The notes: generated by a model from the sequence alone, not told the origin. A stretch of DNA of 64,000 bases from Sebastes aleutianus (GCA_916700875.1 CAKAKS010000184.1:62001-126000); one strand, 5' to 3'; shown: positions 33,631-46,546, counted from the first letter of the stretch. Numbers and translations are program-made.

Positions 33631-33911
33631 TATGGAGGACCACAAGAGTCACATAAATAGTGATAAAGCATTTAATTCATTAATAACTAATTGTTCAATA
33701 AAAATAGCCATTATTACATTTGGTTTTTTAATAATTCTTCTTTTTATTGGCCATTAAAATATAAAATCATGAATTACTTTGAAATTTAGTCCATTTATTC
33801 ATAGATTAATAAATCAATTTGTAAACACATTTTTGCTATTTCTATTGTACAGTTAGTTATTAATCAATTAAATGTTTATCACTATTTACTTGACTCTTGT
33901 GGTCCTCCATA
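33631..33911. mobile_element. TA-flanked MITE with about 78-bp inverted ends
   Basis: TATGGAGGACCACAAGAGTC opens the element and its reverse complement closes it, with arms of about 78 bp differing at a few bases. TA at both extremities fits Tc1/mariner-type insertion. It is only 281 bp long and non-coding. Confidence 0.85.
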
Positions 33912-34765
33912 GTACCGCCACATGCTGTTGAGTCTAGTTGTGCTCCACTAATAACCTGCGTGTCTCAGTGTAAACACATAGCTACAGTGGCTTAATGTTG
34001 AGAAAACAGCACTGAAAATGCCTTCGATATTCCTTCTCATTATCCAATTTCATCTGGAGGCCAACAGATATCATATTTTAAGTTGTTTTTATTGTAGCGT
34101 ATATGCAATATTATATTTGTGTACAATTTGACTTGTATCAATAGCTACATAAAAAGTGTTTATTTACTAAATAGACATTTATGTAACTGTGGAAATGTAG
34201 GCCTATGTTGTATGTAATGAAATGCATACAAAAATACATTTGAAGTGGGATATATTACAAGATATAGATATAAATATATACAAGACATATGCAATGATCA
34301 TGTCATGCAACTGCTGAGTTAGGGTACTGGCACCTTTTTTGTCCAAATAGGCACTGTCTCATACAAGCAGTTCAGTTGGTTCATAAAGTCGTGTGACTCT
34401 GATATATGTGACACTTTAGAAAATAAAGAAAACAATCTGAAATGCTCAAACACCGATGTAAAACTTGAGCAGAAACTAAGAATAAACATTTAATTTGAGC
34501 AGGTTTTATATTAAATTCACGGACAACTCATTTGAGAAAGGTAAACACACAGACTCTTTCAGTATTTTTAATGTATCAGCAGGTAAATTAAACCTACAAC
34601 GTGTCCCAGATACATGCCAGTTTATCAGGGTCGTGGTTTACAAACCTGCTAAAAGTTGTGACATTTGCAACTGAGGCCTATTTGGTCTGATCTGACTGAA
34701 TAAATGTGTGACATATAAAGGTCAAATGAGAAACCAAGTATAAGGACAAGCACTTTACTCTGCCT
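33912..34765. other. Intergenic, nothing recognised
   Basis: AT-rich unique sequence without exon, RNA gene or transposon ends. Confidence 0.5.
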
Positions 34766-35165
34766 TAGGGGTGTGAGAAAATATGGAAAAAAAATATAAA
34801 GTATAGCGATTTTTATGTTTTATGATACTGAATCAATTCTCAAAAACACTATATCAATTTTTAACTAATAGCTTACATGCAAAGATGAACTCAGACAATA
34901 CTTTACTCCCTCTCAGTGTATGTGCCCTCTCAAAGTAGAGCTATGATGGATGTTACAGGGGCTGTGATGCAGATCCTACTGTTGTGATTGCATTAAAAAG
35001 TGACTTTTTAAAAACTTTTTTATGCATATGGTGGTGTGTTCTTTATACTATGACAGTTTTCCTAGATTTAAAAAATTGCAATATATCACCTTGCTTAGAG
35101 TATTGCGATATATCACAATATATTGAATCACCCTGTATCATGATACATATCGTATCACCAGATTC
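34766..35165. mobile_element. Degenerate hAT-like remnant
   Basis: It begins TTAGGGGTGTGAGAAAATAT. It contains repeated ATATATCACAATATATTG and ATCATGATACATATCGTAT segments like those of TAGGGGTGTG-type hAT MITEs. The right end is not clean. Confidence 0.4.
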
Positions 35166-35469
35166 CTGCCAATACACAATCCTCATCACAAAAAATAAAA
35201 CATTAGGGGAAATCTCCATTCATTATACTGACATCAGATATATGGCTCGGTGACAGCCATATAAGCCAAATCATCCTCTGGTGTCCAACATGTTGTAGGT
35301 ATCAAAGCTCTTCCCAGCATGCAAGAGGTTGTAGATGGTGAACTGGATAGTGAAGCTGTACTCACTGTGTTTGGCAACACCTGCAATTCATGCTATCTTT
35401 TACAGATATATGGAGAATGAGTTCCCTACTGCGTGATTGGGAAACTCCAGGAAAGTGTGTCTCTGCAGG

Positions 35470-35640
35470 TGCACACACATACACACACACACATACACAG
35501 TCACACAGACATTACCACACATTATACACACACGGTGACAGGCGACATGGTCAAAACAAAGTACGGGATGATCACTGAGGCATAGGCCACACCTGCAGTT
35601 TACATGATGCTCTGATAGTGTTGTTCCTATTGTCACTGCT

Positions 35641-35673
<33 letters not shown>

Positions 35674-35880
35674 TATTCTGCCAGTTCCGCCTCAGTTCCC
35701 TCCTCTCATTGCTAGGCGCCTATTTAACCTCACCTCACACACCAACCACCCCGCTAACACAAACACATACCGGCACTGGGACACCACACATACACCGACG
35801 CACACAGGCAGATGTCAGAGGGGTGACAATGTGAATGAGACAGTGTGTGCGTGTGTGTGTGTGTGTGTGTGTGAGACTGA
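35470..35880. repeat. Cluster of CA/GT microsatellites
   Basis: CA-rich runs lie at about 35472-35498. Runs of GT lie at about 35643-35671 and 35847-35872, with CA-rich unique sequence between them. The overlapping short ORFs on both strands are repeat artefacts. Confidence 0.85.
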
Positions 35881-36795
35881 AGCCTGTCCCGCTGGTTGAT
35901 GCAGAGCAGGTGGAGAGATCCTCTGTGCTGGGTGTTTGCCAAGAGAAGGAATACACTAACATATACACGTGCAAGCACACACAACAAAAACAGCCATTGA
36001 AAAACAGATTTTAGGCAGAAATAATATGCCAGTTTTGTCCTTCACATTATCAGACCATCTCTCCTGTGCCTCATTTGCACGGCGCTCTCCACACGCCATA
36101 AATCCTTTAGTTCTTTGTTGTGCTGTTATTCTATATTTACAGGTATTTGTTATGTGACGGCTCACATCTAGACAACCTTGAAAATGCTGCGATCAAGGCC
36201 GATAACTACGGGTTGCAATTGCACTTTGAAGACAAAACAACATTAATTAGCGTTTAAAATGGAAATGCAGGCGTCACATGCATGCTGCCTCCAAGAGTAT
36301 ATGAAGAGAGATAGAGACAACATTTCATACAAATTTCCATCTGTAAGCCCTTTCTCTTTCCCTCTGATAGCTGTGCTCTGTGAGGTACATAAACAGGAAG
36401 CTCATCTACATTGATGCGGCATGTTTCGGTGTGTGACAGGTCATCTTTGTACCGGCGGAGTGTAACCTCTCAGTTCTTGCTAAACCTTCAGGATGCACGC
36501 AGCTCCTCTCCCCTCCATCTGCTGGTCTCTATGAAGTGTGCACCGGATCACAGGAGCTTTGACTGCAGCTTCTGTCTCTACCACACTGCAGTCGTACCTA
36601 ACCCCTGAGCCAGATCAACAACACAGAGAGGAAATAAAAAAGACATGAGTGAAAACATCAACATTTTTCTCTTTTTAAGTGTCTAAAATGTGCTTTCAGC
36701 CCCTGGGTGCAAAATTTCTGCATATTAAGCAATGGAAAAAAAACAGGTAGGGTTGCACTGAAATGTGCATGTTGAAGAAAAACTGAACTAGTGTG
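35881..36795. other. Intergenic, nothing recognised
   Basis: Unique sequence of ordinary composition with no supported gene. Confidence 0.45.
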
Positions 36796-36799
36796 CGTT

Positions 36800-37785
36800 A
36801 GTGGTGTAACGGTTCTACAAGCCCACGGTTCGGTTTGTGTTGCGGTTTTTGGGCTTCGGTTCAGTTTGCCATTTCCAATGTGTTTGAACTTCAAAATATT
36901 GAAATAGATTAATTGATAGTAATAAATGATATATGAGGCCATAACACTGATTTTATAGACGACATAAGGCAGGCTACTTAACGGTCAAGTAGGCCTTTGT
37001 TCAGATAATCGGCTCTTTTATATATCGGGCATTTCATCAAATTAGCAGCATTGTATTTAATAATGGTGCAATGGTTCAAAAAGCCCACGATTCGGTTTGT
37101 ACCAGGGCTGTGAATTGATTAAAATAAATGTCCATAGCACACATTTTTTATCTTTTCAAAATGTACCTTAAAGGGAGATTTGTCAAGTATTTAATACTCT
37201 TATCAACAAGGGAGTGGGCAAATATACTTGCTTTATGCAAATGTATGTATATATTTATTATTGGAAATCAATTAACGACACAAAACAATGACAAATATTT
37301 TCCAGAAACCCTCACAGGTACTGCATTTAGCATAAAAAATATGCTACAATCATAACATGGCAAACTACAGCCCAACAGGCAACAACAGCTGTCAGTGTGT
37401 CAGTGTGCTGACTTGACTATGACTTGCCCCAAAACTGCATGTGATTATCATAAAGTGGGCATGTCTGTAGAGGAGAGACTCGTGGGTACCCATAGAACCC
37501 ATTTTCATCCACATATCTTGAGGTCAGAAGTCAAGGGACCCCTTTGAAAATGGCCATGCCAGTTTTTCCTTGCCAAAATTTAGCGTACATTCGGAGCGTT
37601 ATTTAGTCTCCTTCGTAACAAGCTAGCATGACATGGTATCAATGGATTCCTTAGGTTTTCTAGTTTCAAATGATACCAGTATCTTCCCATTGCAAATTGC
37701 GTTAATGCGTTAAAGAAATTATCTTAAGCAGGTTTACATCATTGAACGGTTTTTTTTTTTACGGTTCGGTTCTGCATCCCTAATG
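36800..37785. mobile_element. Nested hAT-like elements
   Basis: AGTGGTGTAACGGTTCTACA and AAGCCCACGGTTCGG (36804-36834) form one end, and ACGGTTCGGTTCTGCATCCC (about 37761) the other. A second partial copy of the end, AAGCCCACGATTCGGTTTGT, lies at 37080. A different element starts AGGGCTGTGAATTGATTAAA at about 37104 and ends near GCGTTAATGCGTTAAAG at 37715. It is inserted in the first element. Confidence 0.6.
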
Positions 37786-37789
37786 TGCA

Positions 37790-39357
37790 TGTGTTGTAAG
37801 AATATTACAGGTCTTATTCACAATATGTGTTTAACAAATGATCTGACAATAGCCTTTTTTCTTTATATTTAATAAAGATTGATTTTGGCCTAAAGTTGTT
37901 CTCTCACAGTGTTCATATTCATAGGCAAAACACATTAGTGGCCAAATTCTCGTAATCAGATTACATTTTGTAGGCAGTTTTGTTCAGAAAAAAAGGCCCG
38001 AAATATGAGCAAGAGTTTGTTCTAACACATCAGAGTTAAATGTCACGTTTACAGTAAAATGTCTAAAGCGTTCTCCACAAATCCAGCGATTCAACCTTCC
38101 CCATTTCCCCTGGAGGGAGAACCTTTTCTATCCTGGTTACCTGCGAGCGACACCAGAAAGTTTGAAGGGGAAGAGAGTGAAATAGATGACAATACTCTCT
38201 TCATGCTAAAAAAAAATATCCCTGAATCAAAAGGAAATCCTCTCTGTTAAATAAACAATATCAGCAAAAAGAACACAAAAAGTTTTCTATTGGTTTAAAG
38301 CGCCGGATCAGTGCAGAGAGCCACTTTTAGAACAATGGAAATCCAACACGATTATTAAACAGTTTTCTACCAAACAGACGTGGAGGCATGCGTGTTGAAC
38401 TAGAGGATCTCCGGGTGCAGCTCCCCTCGCAGGCTGATGCATTACTTTTCATCCATCCATCTAATTATTCCCTCAGAAACCTGAAATTTGAAGATACAAA
38501 AGACCGTCCCTATCTGTCACTGAGCGCCATTGATCTTATTGAAAGAAAATGTGGGTGTAGAGGAAACCCAATATAACTCATGCCATTAAATTCCACACAG
38601 CATTATTCACATACAGAATTGACAGATTTCTGTGAGACGTTTCTTTTAATCTTCAACTGTTGTTGAAGAAAAAGGGGGAAAAATCCTACACTCCAGGCAT
38701 CTCTCCCTTTTCCATATTTGCAGTGAGGTTAACAAAAAAGGCTATTGAAGTGTAGCAGAAAAAAAACACAACCCCACCTAACTTGTTGATTATTAACAAT
38801 GGGGACGGGAAGAAGGCAGATGTGTTTCCTGTGTATCAGCGGTGTTTGAATTGTCAGCCTGAAATCAGCGATGAAACTTTTATCAAAGCAAAGTAAGCTG
38901 ATCAATTCCAGATGCTATCGCTGCCCATGCGAGTCAATCTGCGATACCATTTTCGTCAATAAATTCTCATGATATTCCCAAAAGAGGGCTGCGTGTGTGT
39001 GTCATGGGATGTGTGGGTATTCTGCATGCATGTGTGTAATGATAGCGAGCACGCCTGTGTGTGTTCAGGAGAATTCATTAAGCATCGGCTGCCTCTGTCT
39101 CACACTCACACACATACTTACACACCCTCAACGAATCATCATGTGTATTCTAAACAAAGTCACAGTAACCAATCTTTCACTTTTGTTTCAACTTAAGAAT
39201 GAGTCACCCTAAGTGGCTGGATGTAATTTAGTTTATTTAATTGGATATATTTTCAGTAAGCTTCATGCACTTCTACTCAACTACATTTAAGAGGGAAATA
39301 TTGTACGTTTTACTCCATTAAGCCTATTTATCTGGCAGCTGTAGTTCTTAAGTGTAC
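37790..39357. other. Intergenic, nothing recognised
   Basis: Unique sequence. Plus-strand frames of about 60 codons at 38059 and 38388 have no domain. CA/GT-rich patches occur at about 38990-39130. Confidence 0.45.
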
Positions 39358-40077
39358 TTAAAGCTGCAGTGGGTAGAAATGGAGCAAATATGATTAAAAA
39401 AAGTTATTTTTATAAAACGGTCACTATATCCTGACAGTAGTGCATGAGACAGGTAATCTGAAAAAAATCATGTGCCTCTGTGTCCTCCGGTGCTCCTAAT
39501 GGCATCTGCAAGATTTCACAGACCGGAGGAAAACAACCAATCAGAGCCGAGCTGGAGCCTTGCCGTCTCTGAGCAGCTGTCAATCACTCACAAACTCCAA
39601 TCAAACGGTCAAACTAGGCAGCGCTGATCAAATATGAATCAATATTCTGTTACTGTAATGCCTATTTCTCACCTCAAATGTTTTCAGAATCATCTTGTAG
39701 TGTACTGTTTAGCTGTAAAATGAGAAAGTTTGTGACCCGGCAGCCATGTTGAGATCAGTTGAGGAAATACCAAGCACCGCCCACCAGCCGGAGCAAACTT
39801 TCTCATTTTACACTACAAGATTTTTCTGAAAACATTTGAGGCGAGAAATAGGTATTACAGTAACAGCGCTGTAATTTGACAGCTGCTCAGAGACGGCAGG
39901 CTCCAGTTCGGCTCTGATTGCTTGTTTTCATCCGGTCTGTGAAATCTTGCAGATGCCATCAGAGGCACCGACTTTGACCAATCACAGGTCATTTCATTGA
40001 GAGAGTTCCTATTGGCTGTGCAACGGTCATGTGATCGATCAACTGATCGAAAGCCGCGGTTGGGAGGCTGAAACAGG
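39358..40077. mobile_element. TTAA MITE, truncated second copy of the 10369-11152 family
   Basis: TTAAAGCTGCAGTGGGTAGA opens the copy. It shares CAGACCGGAGGAAAACAACC, AATATGAATCAATATTCTGT and many further blocks with 10369-11152. Its right terminus is lost where it meets the next element at about 40078. Confidence 0.75.
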
Positions 40078-40776
40078 AAAAGCCAACACTAGGATTTGTA
40101 AGAATCAGAAATGCTTGTTAACAGCGACACCTGTGGCCGTTAAGTCAACGAAAGTCAGCGTCGGGCTCGCGCTTGCTCGCTCTAAATAGACATGAACGAG
40201 CATCGCTCAAAACAGTGAGGCGACACACGTCAGCTAAAACCACAATATCACTCTATATTTCACCTGCTTGGCAGTAATGTTAGCTGACCAGACGAAGGTC
40301 TCTCCATGAATCAATGCTGATCCTAGTGTTGGCTTTTCCTGCTTCAGCGCAGGCTGAGGCAGCGGGGCTCCGCAGCGAGTAACGTTGTCGTCTCCGCCCG
40401 CAGCCGGAGAGAACAGGGAGACACCGGCACCCGGTCGGTAACGAGACGACAACGTTTCTCTCTGCGGAGCCCCGTCACTTCACAAGACACGGAAAACCTC
40501 TGTTGGTCTGGAGGAGCTGCAGCATTTATTTCTGCACAAACGTCCACTGTACATTCACTAGATATTCTAAGAGCTAAACTAACTCTTCTGCAGTGTGTAG
40601 GGAGCGTGCGTTCACGTCTAGAGGTGGAGCGAGTATGCGAGAATGCACGCAGTGTCTGAGTGAAGGCAAGCAGGCAGAGGAGGAGCAGAGTCCGGCCACA
40701 TGCAAGCTATGCGCGCGCGCATGTGTCCCAACCCGGTACATTTATACGCTTAAAAAGTTACAAACAGTCTCTTTAA
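40078..40776. mobile_element. Copy of the 8808-9419 MITE family, left end replaced
   Basis: From AATGCTTGTTAACAGCGACA onward it follows the 8808-9419 copy to the terminus ACAAACAGTCTCTTTAA at 40776. It contains an extra GCTTTTCCTGC insert at about 40332. The inverted sequence AGGAAAAGCCAACACTAGGA is found at 40075-40094. Confidence 0.75.
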
Positions 40777-41062
40777 AGGGACTGTTTGTAACTTTCTAAG
40801 CGTATAAATGTAGCGGGTCGGCACACATGCACGCTCGCATTCGTGCCTTCGCGTGTAGCTGCTGTACCCTCCTCCTCTGCCTGCTCGTCTTCACTCAGAC
40901 AGCTCAGCTCGCTCCACCTCTAGACGTGAACGTGCGCCCACTACACACTGCAGAAGAGTTAGTTTAGCTCTGAGAATATCTAGTGAATGCATAGGGGACG
41001 TTTGTGCAGAAATAACTGCTGCAGCTCCTCCAGACCGTCAGAGGTTTTCCGTGTCTTGCCCT
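40773..41062. mobile_element. Inverted partial copy of the 8808-9419 MITE family
   Basis: TTAAAGGGACTGTTTGTAAC begins exactly where the preceding copy ends, sharing the TTAA at 40773-40776. The two copies therefore meet end to end as an inverted pair. This copy is cut off after GAGGTTTTCCGTGTCTTG at about 41058. Confidence 0.75.
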
Positions 41063-41255
41063 TTAATATCCTGTCATCCACTTTTTATTGTGCTGCACCA
41101 TCGCACTTTGTTCACTGTGTTATGTTCTGCTTGTGACTGTTTTTGTATGTCTGTGTTTGCACCTTGGAAGTGAGCAAGGACATTTCGTTTTAACCGTGTA
41201 CCTTGTATGTGGAAAAATGAAAATAAAGTTGAACTTGAACTTGAACTTGATCTTT
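41063..41255 (+). mobile_element. LINE 3' end, plus strand
   Basis: The text runs through CCTTGTATGTGGAAAAATGA and AAATAAAGTTGAACTTGAAC, ending in a (TTGAAC)n-like tail. This is the usual 3' terminus of an L2-like LINE. It truncates the adjoining MITE copy. Confidence 0.6.
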
Positions 41256-41440
41256 CAATAAATATCACGTTTCAAATTCCCCGGTATTCCGCGGTATTTG
41301 ACAGCTTCCCTCCTCTGCCCTCCTCTTCTCTTCTCCCTGACACTCGGCCCTCCCCCTGCTGCTGCGGGAATGCTGGGTTGTTTACATTACTGGCTCGCAG
41401 GTCAGGAGCTGATGAGAGGGGCCTACTAGTACTACTGCAG
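41256..41440 (+). promoter_or_regulatory. GC-rich promoter-like block, candidate nek7 promoter
   Basis: The block is pyrimidine- and GC-rich (CCCTCCCCCTGCTGCTGC) and unique in the window. It immediately precedes an exon-like block with a strong donor. The assignment depends on the synteny inference below. Confidence 0.35.
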
Positions 41441-41657
41441 AGACACACGTCCACACATCTACACTGATCTCTACAGCTCAACACGCTCTCTCTCTTTCAA
41501 GAGGAAACGTTTCAGCGCTCAGGCAACGAGGCCAAACACTTTTAGGAGCGACCTTGGAGAGAGAGAAAAGGGAAAACAAAGACAAGCGCCATAACTCCCC
41601 ATCAGGAGGAAGGAGAAGAAGGAGGAATAGCTGAGCAACAAGAGGCAACACTTCCTG
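41441..41657 (+). other. Candidate 5' non-coding first exon of nek7
   Basis: This purine-rich, non-repetitive block ends CTTCCTG|GTAAGACA, a strong donor at 41658. It has no substantial ORF on the plus strand and reads as an untranslated exon. In human, NEK7 follows LHX9 on the same strand and, as I recall, begins with a non-coding exon and a large first intron. The mitotic kinase coding exons should then lie to the right, but none was found by 64000. Confidence 0.4.
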
Positions 41658-41928
41658 GTAAGACACGTTAACAGAGAGCTGACAGTCAACCTGTGAGTCT
41701 CTACTACACTTGCACGTTACACAGCTTTATTTTAACTTATTTAAAGTCTTTTAAAGCTCACACATTGTCTCTGTTTCTACTGCAAACTCAGTTGGAAAAA
41801 GTTTCTAAGAAGTTTCGGCTAGTAGCTTAGCCTGTTAGCCGACGAGCTAGCCGCATGGCTAACTTTCACTACCTTGAAATGACACCTCCTGTCATTTATA
41901 ACATTAACAACAACAACAACAACAACAG

Positions 41929-44900
41929 TGTAACGTTATACATACATACACGTTATAAAAGGACAACTTTCTCCTAACTTATAGCTTTCAAGACATGAAG
42001 TTAAACCAGTATAGCTAAATAAAGTAGTCATTCACTGATACCATGCTAGTGTTACTATGTTACAGTACACGTATACTGATATCATTACTTCCTTATACGG
42101 CCTTTCACTTATGCAAATGTAGGTTTTATTCTAAAATATGACACTAAACTTCACATAACATGAGTGTATTTACTCTGTATTGTCACAATCCTGCTGGTTT
42201 ATGCTTGTTTGTCTTTGCACATGTTTGTGTGTAACTTATAGGTGTGGTTTATAATAATTCTCTTCTGTAAAACTAGTAAATGTACTAGAAAGTAATATAA
42301 ATATTCATGCATTCCTAAAAAACTTATTTTACTGTGCATTACTATAGTGTCATGCATTGAAACACAAATTATAGAGATAAACAGAGTGACATATTACCAT
42401 GCAAATTAATACACAAGAGGACGGTGTAACGTTATACATACATACATACATACATACATACATACATACATACACGTTATACACTTTCTCTTTTACTTAT
42501 GCAATTGTAGGTTTTATTCTAAAATACGAGACTAAACTTCACATAACATGTGTATTTACTCTATATTGTCACACTCACACACTAACTTATAGGTATGGTT
42601 TATTATAATTCTCTTTCTGTAAAACTAGTACTAGAAAGTAATATATCTGCACATATGCATTCATTCATACAAACTTATTTTTACTGTGCATTACTATAGT
42701 GTCATGCATTGAAACACAAATTAGAGATAAACAGAGTGACATATTACCATGCAAATGAATATACGAGAGGACAGTGTAACGTTATACATACATACATACA
42801 TACATACACACATACACGTTATACAGTTTGCCAAAGGACAACTTTCTCCCAACATGTAGTTAAACCTGTGGTGGAAACATGACAGTAGCTAAATAAAGTA
42901 GCCACTCACTGACAAACAATGCTAGTGTTACTATGTTACAGTACACGTATACTGATATCATTACTTCCTTATACGGCCTTTCACTTATGCAATAGTAGGT
43001 TTTATTCTAAAATAGGAGACTAAACTTCTCGTGCATTGCATAACATGTATGTATTTACTCTGTATTGTCACACTCCTGCTGGTTTATGTTTGTTTGTCTT
43101 TGCAGTGTATAGGCATGTTTGTGTGTAACTTATTGGTGTGGTTTATAATTCTCTTCTGTAAAACTAGTACTAGAAAGTAATATATCTGCAACAGCAAATA
43201 TTCATTAATTCCTACAAACTTATTTTTTACTGTGCATTACTATAGCTTCATGCATTGAAACACAAATTAGACACGTTATACAGTTTGCAAAAGGACAACT
43301 TTCTCCTAACTTAACATGTAGTTCAACCTGTGGTGGAAACATGACAGTAGCTAAATAAAGTAGCCACTTAACTGATACACCATGCTAGTGTTACTATGTT
43401 ACAGTACACGTATACTGCATAATTACTTCCTTATACGGCCTTTTACTTATGCAATTGTAGGTTTTTATTCTAAAATATGAGACTAAACGTCTCGGGCATT
43501 GCACAACATGTGCGTATTTGCTGGTTTATGTTTGTTTGTCTTGCAGTGGAGGCATATTTGTGTGTAACTTATAGGTGTTGTTTATATAATTTTCTTCTGT
43601 AAAACTAGTACTAGAAAGTAATATATCTAGTAAATATTCATTAATTCCTACAAACTTATTTTTTACTGTGCATTACTATAGTGTCATGCATTGAAACACA
43701 AATTAGAGATAAACAGAGTGACATATTACCATGCAAATGAATACACGAGAGGACAGTGTAACATTATACATACATACATACACGTTATACAGTTTGCCAA
43801 AGGACAACTTTCTCCTAACATGTAGTTCAACCTGTGGTGGAAACATGACAGTAGCTAAATAAAGAAGCCACTCACTGATACCATGCTAGTGTTACTATGT
43901 TACAGTACACGTATACTGCTATAATTACTTCCTTATACGGCCTTTTACTTATACAATTGTAGGTTTTATTCTAAAATATGACACTAAACTTCACATAACA
44001 TGTGTGTATTTACTCTGTATTGTCACAATCCTGCTGGTTTATGCTTGTTTGTCTTTGCACATGTTTGTGTGTAACTTATAGGTGTGGTTAATAATAATTC
44101 TCTTCTGTAAAACTAGTAAACGTACTAGAAAGTATTATAAATATTCATGCATTCCTACAAACTTATTTTACTGTGCATTACTATAGTGTCATGCATTGAA
44201 ACACAAATTATAGAGATAAACTGAGTGACATATTACCATGCAAATGAATACAACAGAGGACGGTGTAACGTTATACATACATACATACATACATACATAC
44301 ATACATACATACATACACGTTATACAGTTTGAGAAAGGACAACTTTCTCCTAACTTTCTCTTTTACCAATGCAATTGTAGGTTTTATTCTAAAATACGAG
44401 ACTAAACTTCACATAACGTGTGTATTTACTCTGTATCGTCACACCCCTGTTGGTTTATGTTTGTTTGTCTTCTCTTCTGTAAAACTAGTACTAGAAAGTA
44501 ATATATCTGCAACTGCCCACATATTCATTCATTCCTACAAACTTATTTTCACTATGCATTACTATAGTGTCATGCATTGAAACACAAATTAGATACATAC
44601 ATACATACACGTTATACAGTACAACTTTCTCCTAATTTATAGCTTTCAAGACATGTAGTTAAAAACCTGTGGTGGAAACATGACAGTAGCTAAATAAAGT
44701 AGCCACTCACTGATACCATGCTAGTGTTACTATGTTACAGTACACGTATACTGACTGCATAATTACTTTCTTATACGGCCTTTTACTTATGCAATTGTAG
44801 ATTTTATTCTAAAATATGAGACTAAACTTCACATAACATGTGTGTATTTACTCTATATTGTCACACTCACACACTAACTTATAGGTATGGTTTATTATAA

Positions 44901-45600
44901 TTCTCTTTCTGTAAAACTAGTACTAGAAAGTAATATATCTGCACATATGCATTCATTCATACAAACTTATTTTTACTGTGCATTACTATGGTGTCATGCA
45001 TTGAAACACAAATTAGAGATAAACAGAGTGACATATTACCATGCAAATGAATATACGAGAGGACAGTGTAACGTTATACATACATACATACATACATACA
45101 CACATACACTTTATACAGTTTGCCAAAGGACAACTTTCTCCCAACATGTAGTTAAACCTGTGGTGGAAACATGACAGTAGCTAAATAAAGTAGTCATTCA
45201 CTGATACCATGCTAGTGTTACTATGTTACAGTACACGTATACTGCATAATTACTTCCTTATACGGCCTTTTACTTTTGCAATTGTAGGTTTTATTCTAAA
45301 ATATGACACTAAACTTCTCGTGCATTGCATAACATGCATGTATTTACTCTGTTGTGTCACACTGCTGCTGGTTTATGTTTGTTTGTCTTTGCAGTGGAGG
45401 CATGTTTTTGTGTAACTTATAGGTGTGGTTTATATAATTATCTTCTGTAAAACTAGTAAACATACTAGATAGTAATATATCTGCAAAATATTCATTCATT
45501 CCTACAAACTTATTTTTACTGTGCATTACTATAGTGTCATGCATTGAGATAAACAGAGTGACATATTACCATGCAAGTTAATACAACAGAGGACACCGGA
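41929..45600. repeat. Large satellite array of about 0.5-kb units with CATA microsatellites
   Basis: Eight units start near 41929, 42425, 42776, 43270, 43758, 44265, 44590 and 45068. Typical landmarks are GTAACGTTATACATACATAC, ACAGTAGCTAAATAAAGTAG, TGCTAGTGTTACTATGTTAC, GTAAAACTAGTACTAGAAAG and GTGTCATGCATTGAAACACA. Full units are about 480-530 bp. The units at 42425 and 44265 are only about 325-350 bp and lack the TAGCTAAATAAAG-to-CTTATACGGCC segment. The tetranucleotide run differs in length between units. Small ORFs inside are by-products. Confidence 0.95.
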
Positions 45601-45716
45601 CTGTGTCATAATAAATCTACACAACTGTATTGACCACAATTGCTGCTCATCTACTTGATCTATTAGGGAAAATGAGAGTTTCAATGCACCTCTGCATTGT
45701 ACGTCTGATGTTACAT

Positions 45717-45810
45717 CTGCATCTGATTTGATTTTGATTGATCTGATTTGATTTTGATTGATCTGATTTGATTTTGATTGATCTGATTTGATTTTGATTT
45801 TGATTTGAAA
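45717..45810. repeat. 20-bp tandem repeat
   Basis: CTGATTTGATTTTGATTGAT is repeated about four times, with a shorter ending. It lies just beyond the satellite array. Confidence 0.9.
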
Positions 45811-45829
45811 GGGACGATGCATTTAACAT

Positions 45830-46510
45830 AGTTCCAATCCAGTTCCCATTAAAAATGATTAATGTTCACACTAATGCAAATGTTTAGTGATAGATGGCAT
45901 ACAGAGTTTAATAAATAAATAAGTTGTTTCAATTAATCAAATTACATCTTAATAATGAATTACCTTTTAGAAATTTAAGAGCTAATATATGAATTTATTT
46001 ATATTCTTACCAGCTTGATTTTTTTATCATGTTTTAGCTCCAACCGTCACCGATGTGGCAATAATACGTTGTTAAGCTACAAAGTGGTTAGATCACCTCT
46101 GTATTTCCTCTAAACCCTTAGGCCATGTTTACAAGTCTTACTACTAACAAATGTTTCCTCGCCATTAAGTCCTTTTCAGTGGAAATTGTACTAAATGATT
46201 ACAGTTAAAGTGTATTGTGTTTAGACTCATCTCCGTCTGGAACATCCCAAGTGCTGCTTCCAGCTGTCTGTTTCACACCATTAAACACCATAAGAGTTAT
46301 AGCCTGGAAGACTATTTGGAAGAGAACTACTGGTAGTTGTAGAGATGGTTTATTTGAATGAAAAATAAATCAAGAAGAAGTAGGCTATGTTTTGGGAAGA
46401 AAGTTTTTTGTGTGTGACTAACTGCTTTTTTTTGTGAGTCAGAAGGTTATTGCAAAGCCATTACATACTGGCAGCATCTACAGTTCTGTTTGGACCTGAA
46501 TGGCTCATTT
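45830..46510. other. Nothing recognised
   Basis: AT-rich sequence without supported features. Confidence 0.5.
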
Positions 46511-46512
46511 AT

Positions 46513-46546
46513 AATAATAATAATAATTTTATATATATGTTTTAAA

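Noticed and set aside
41929..45600. Repeated TTTGCAGTG sites as splice acceptors of a repetitive gene
   Set aside because: The units contain stops in all frames and accumulate indels not divisible by three, so a coding role is not supported.
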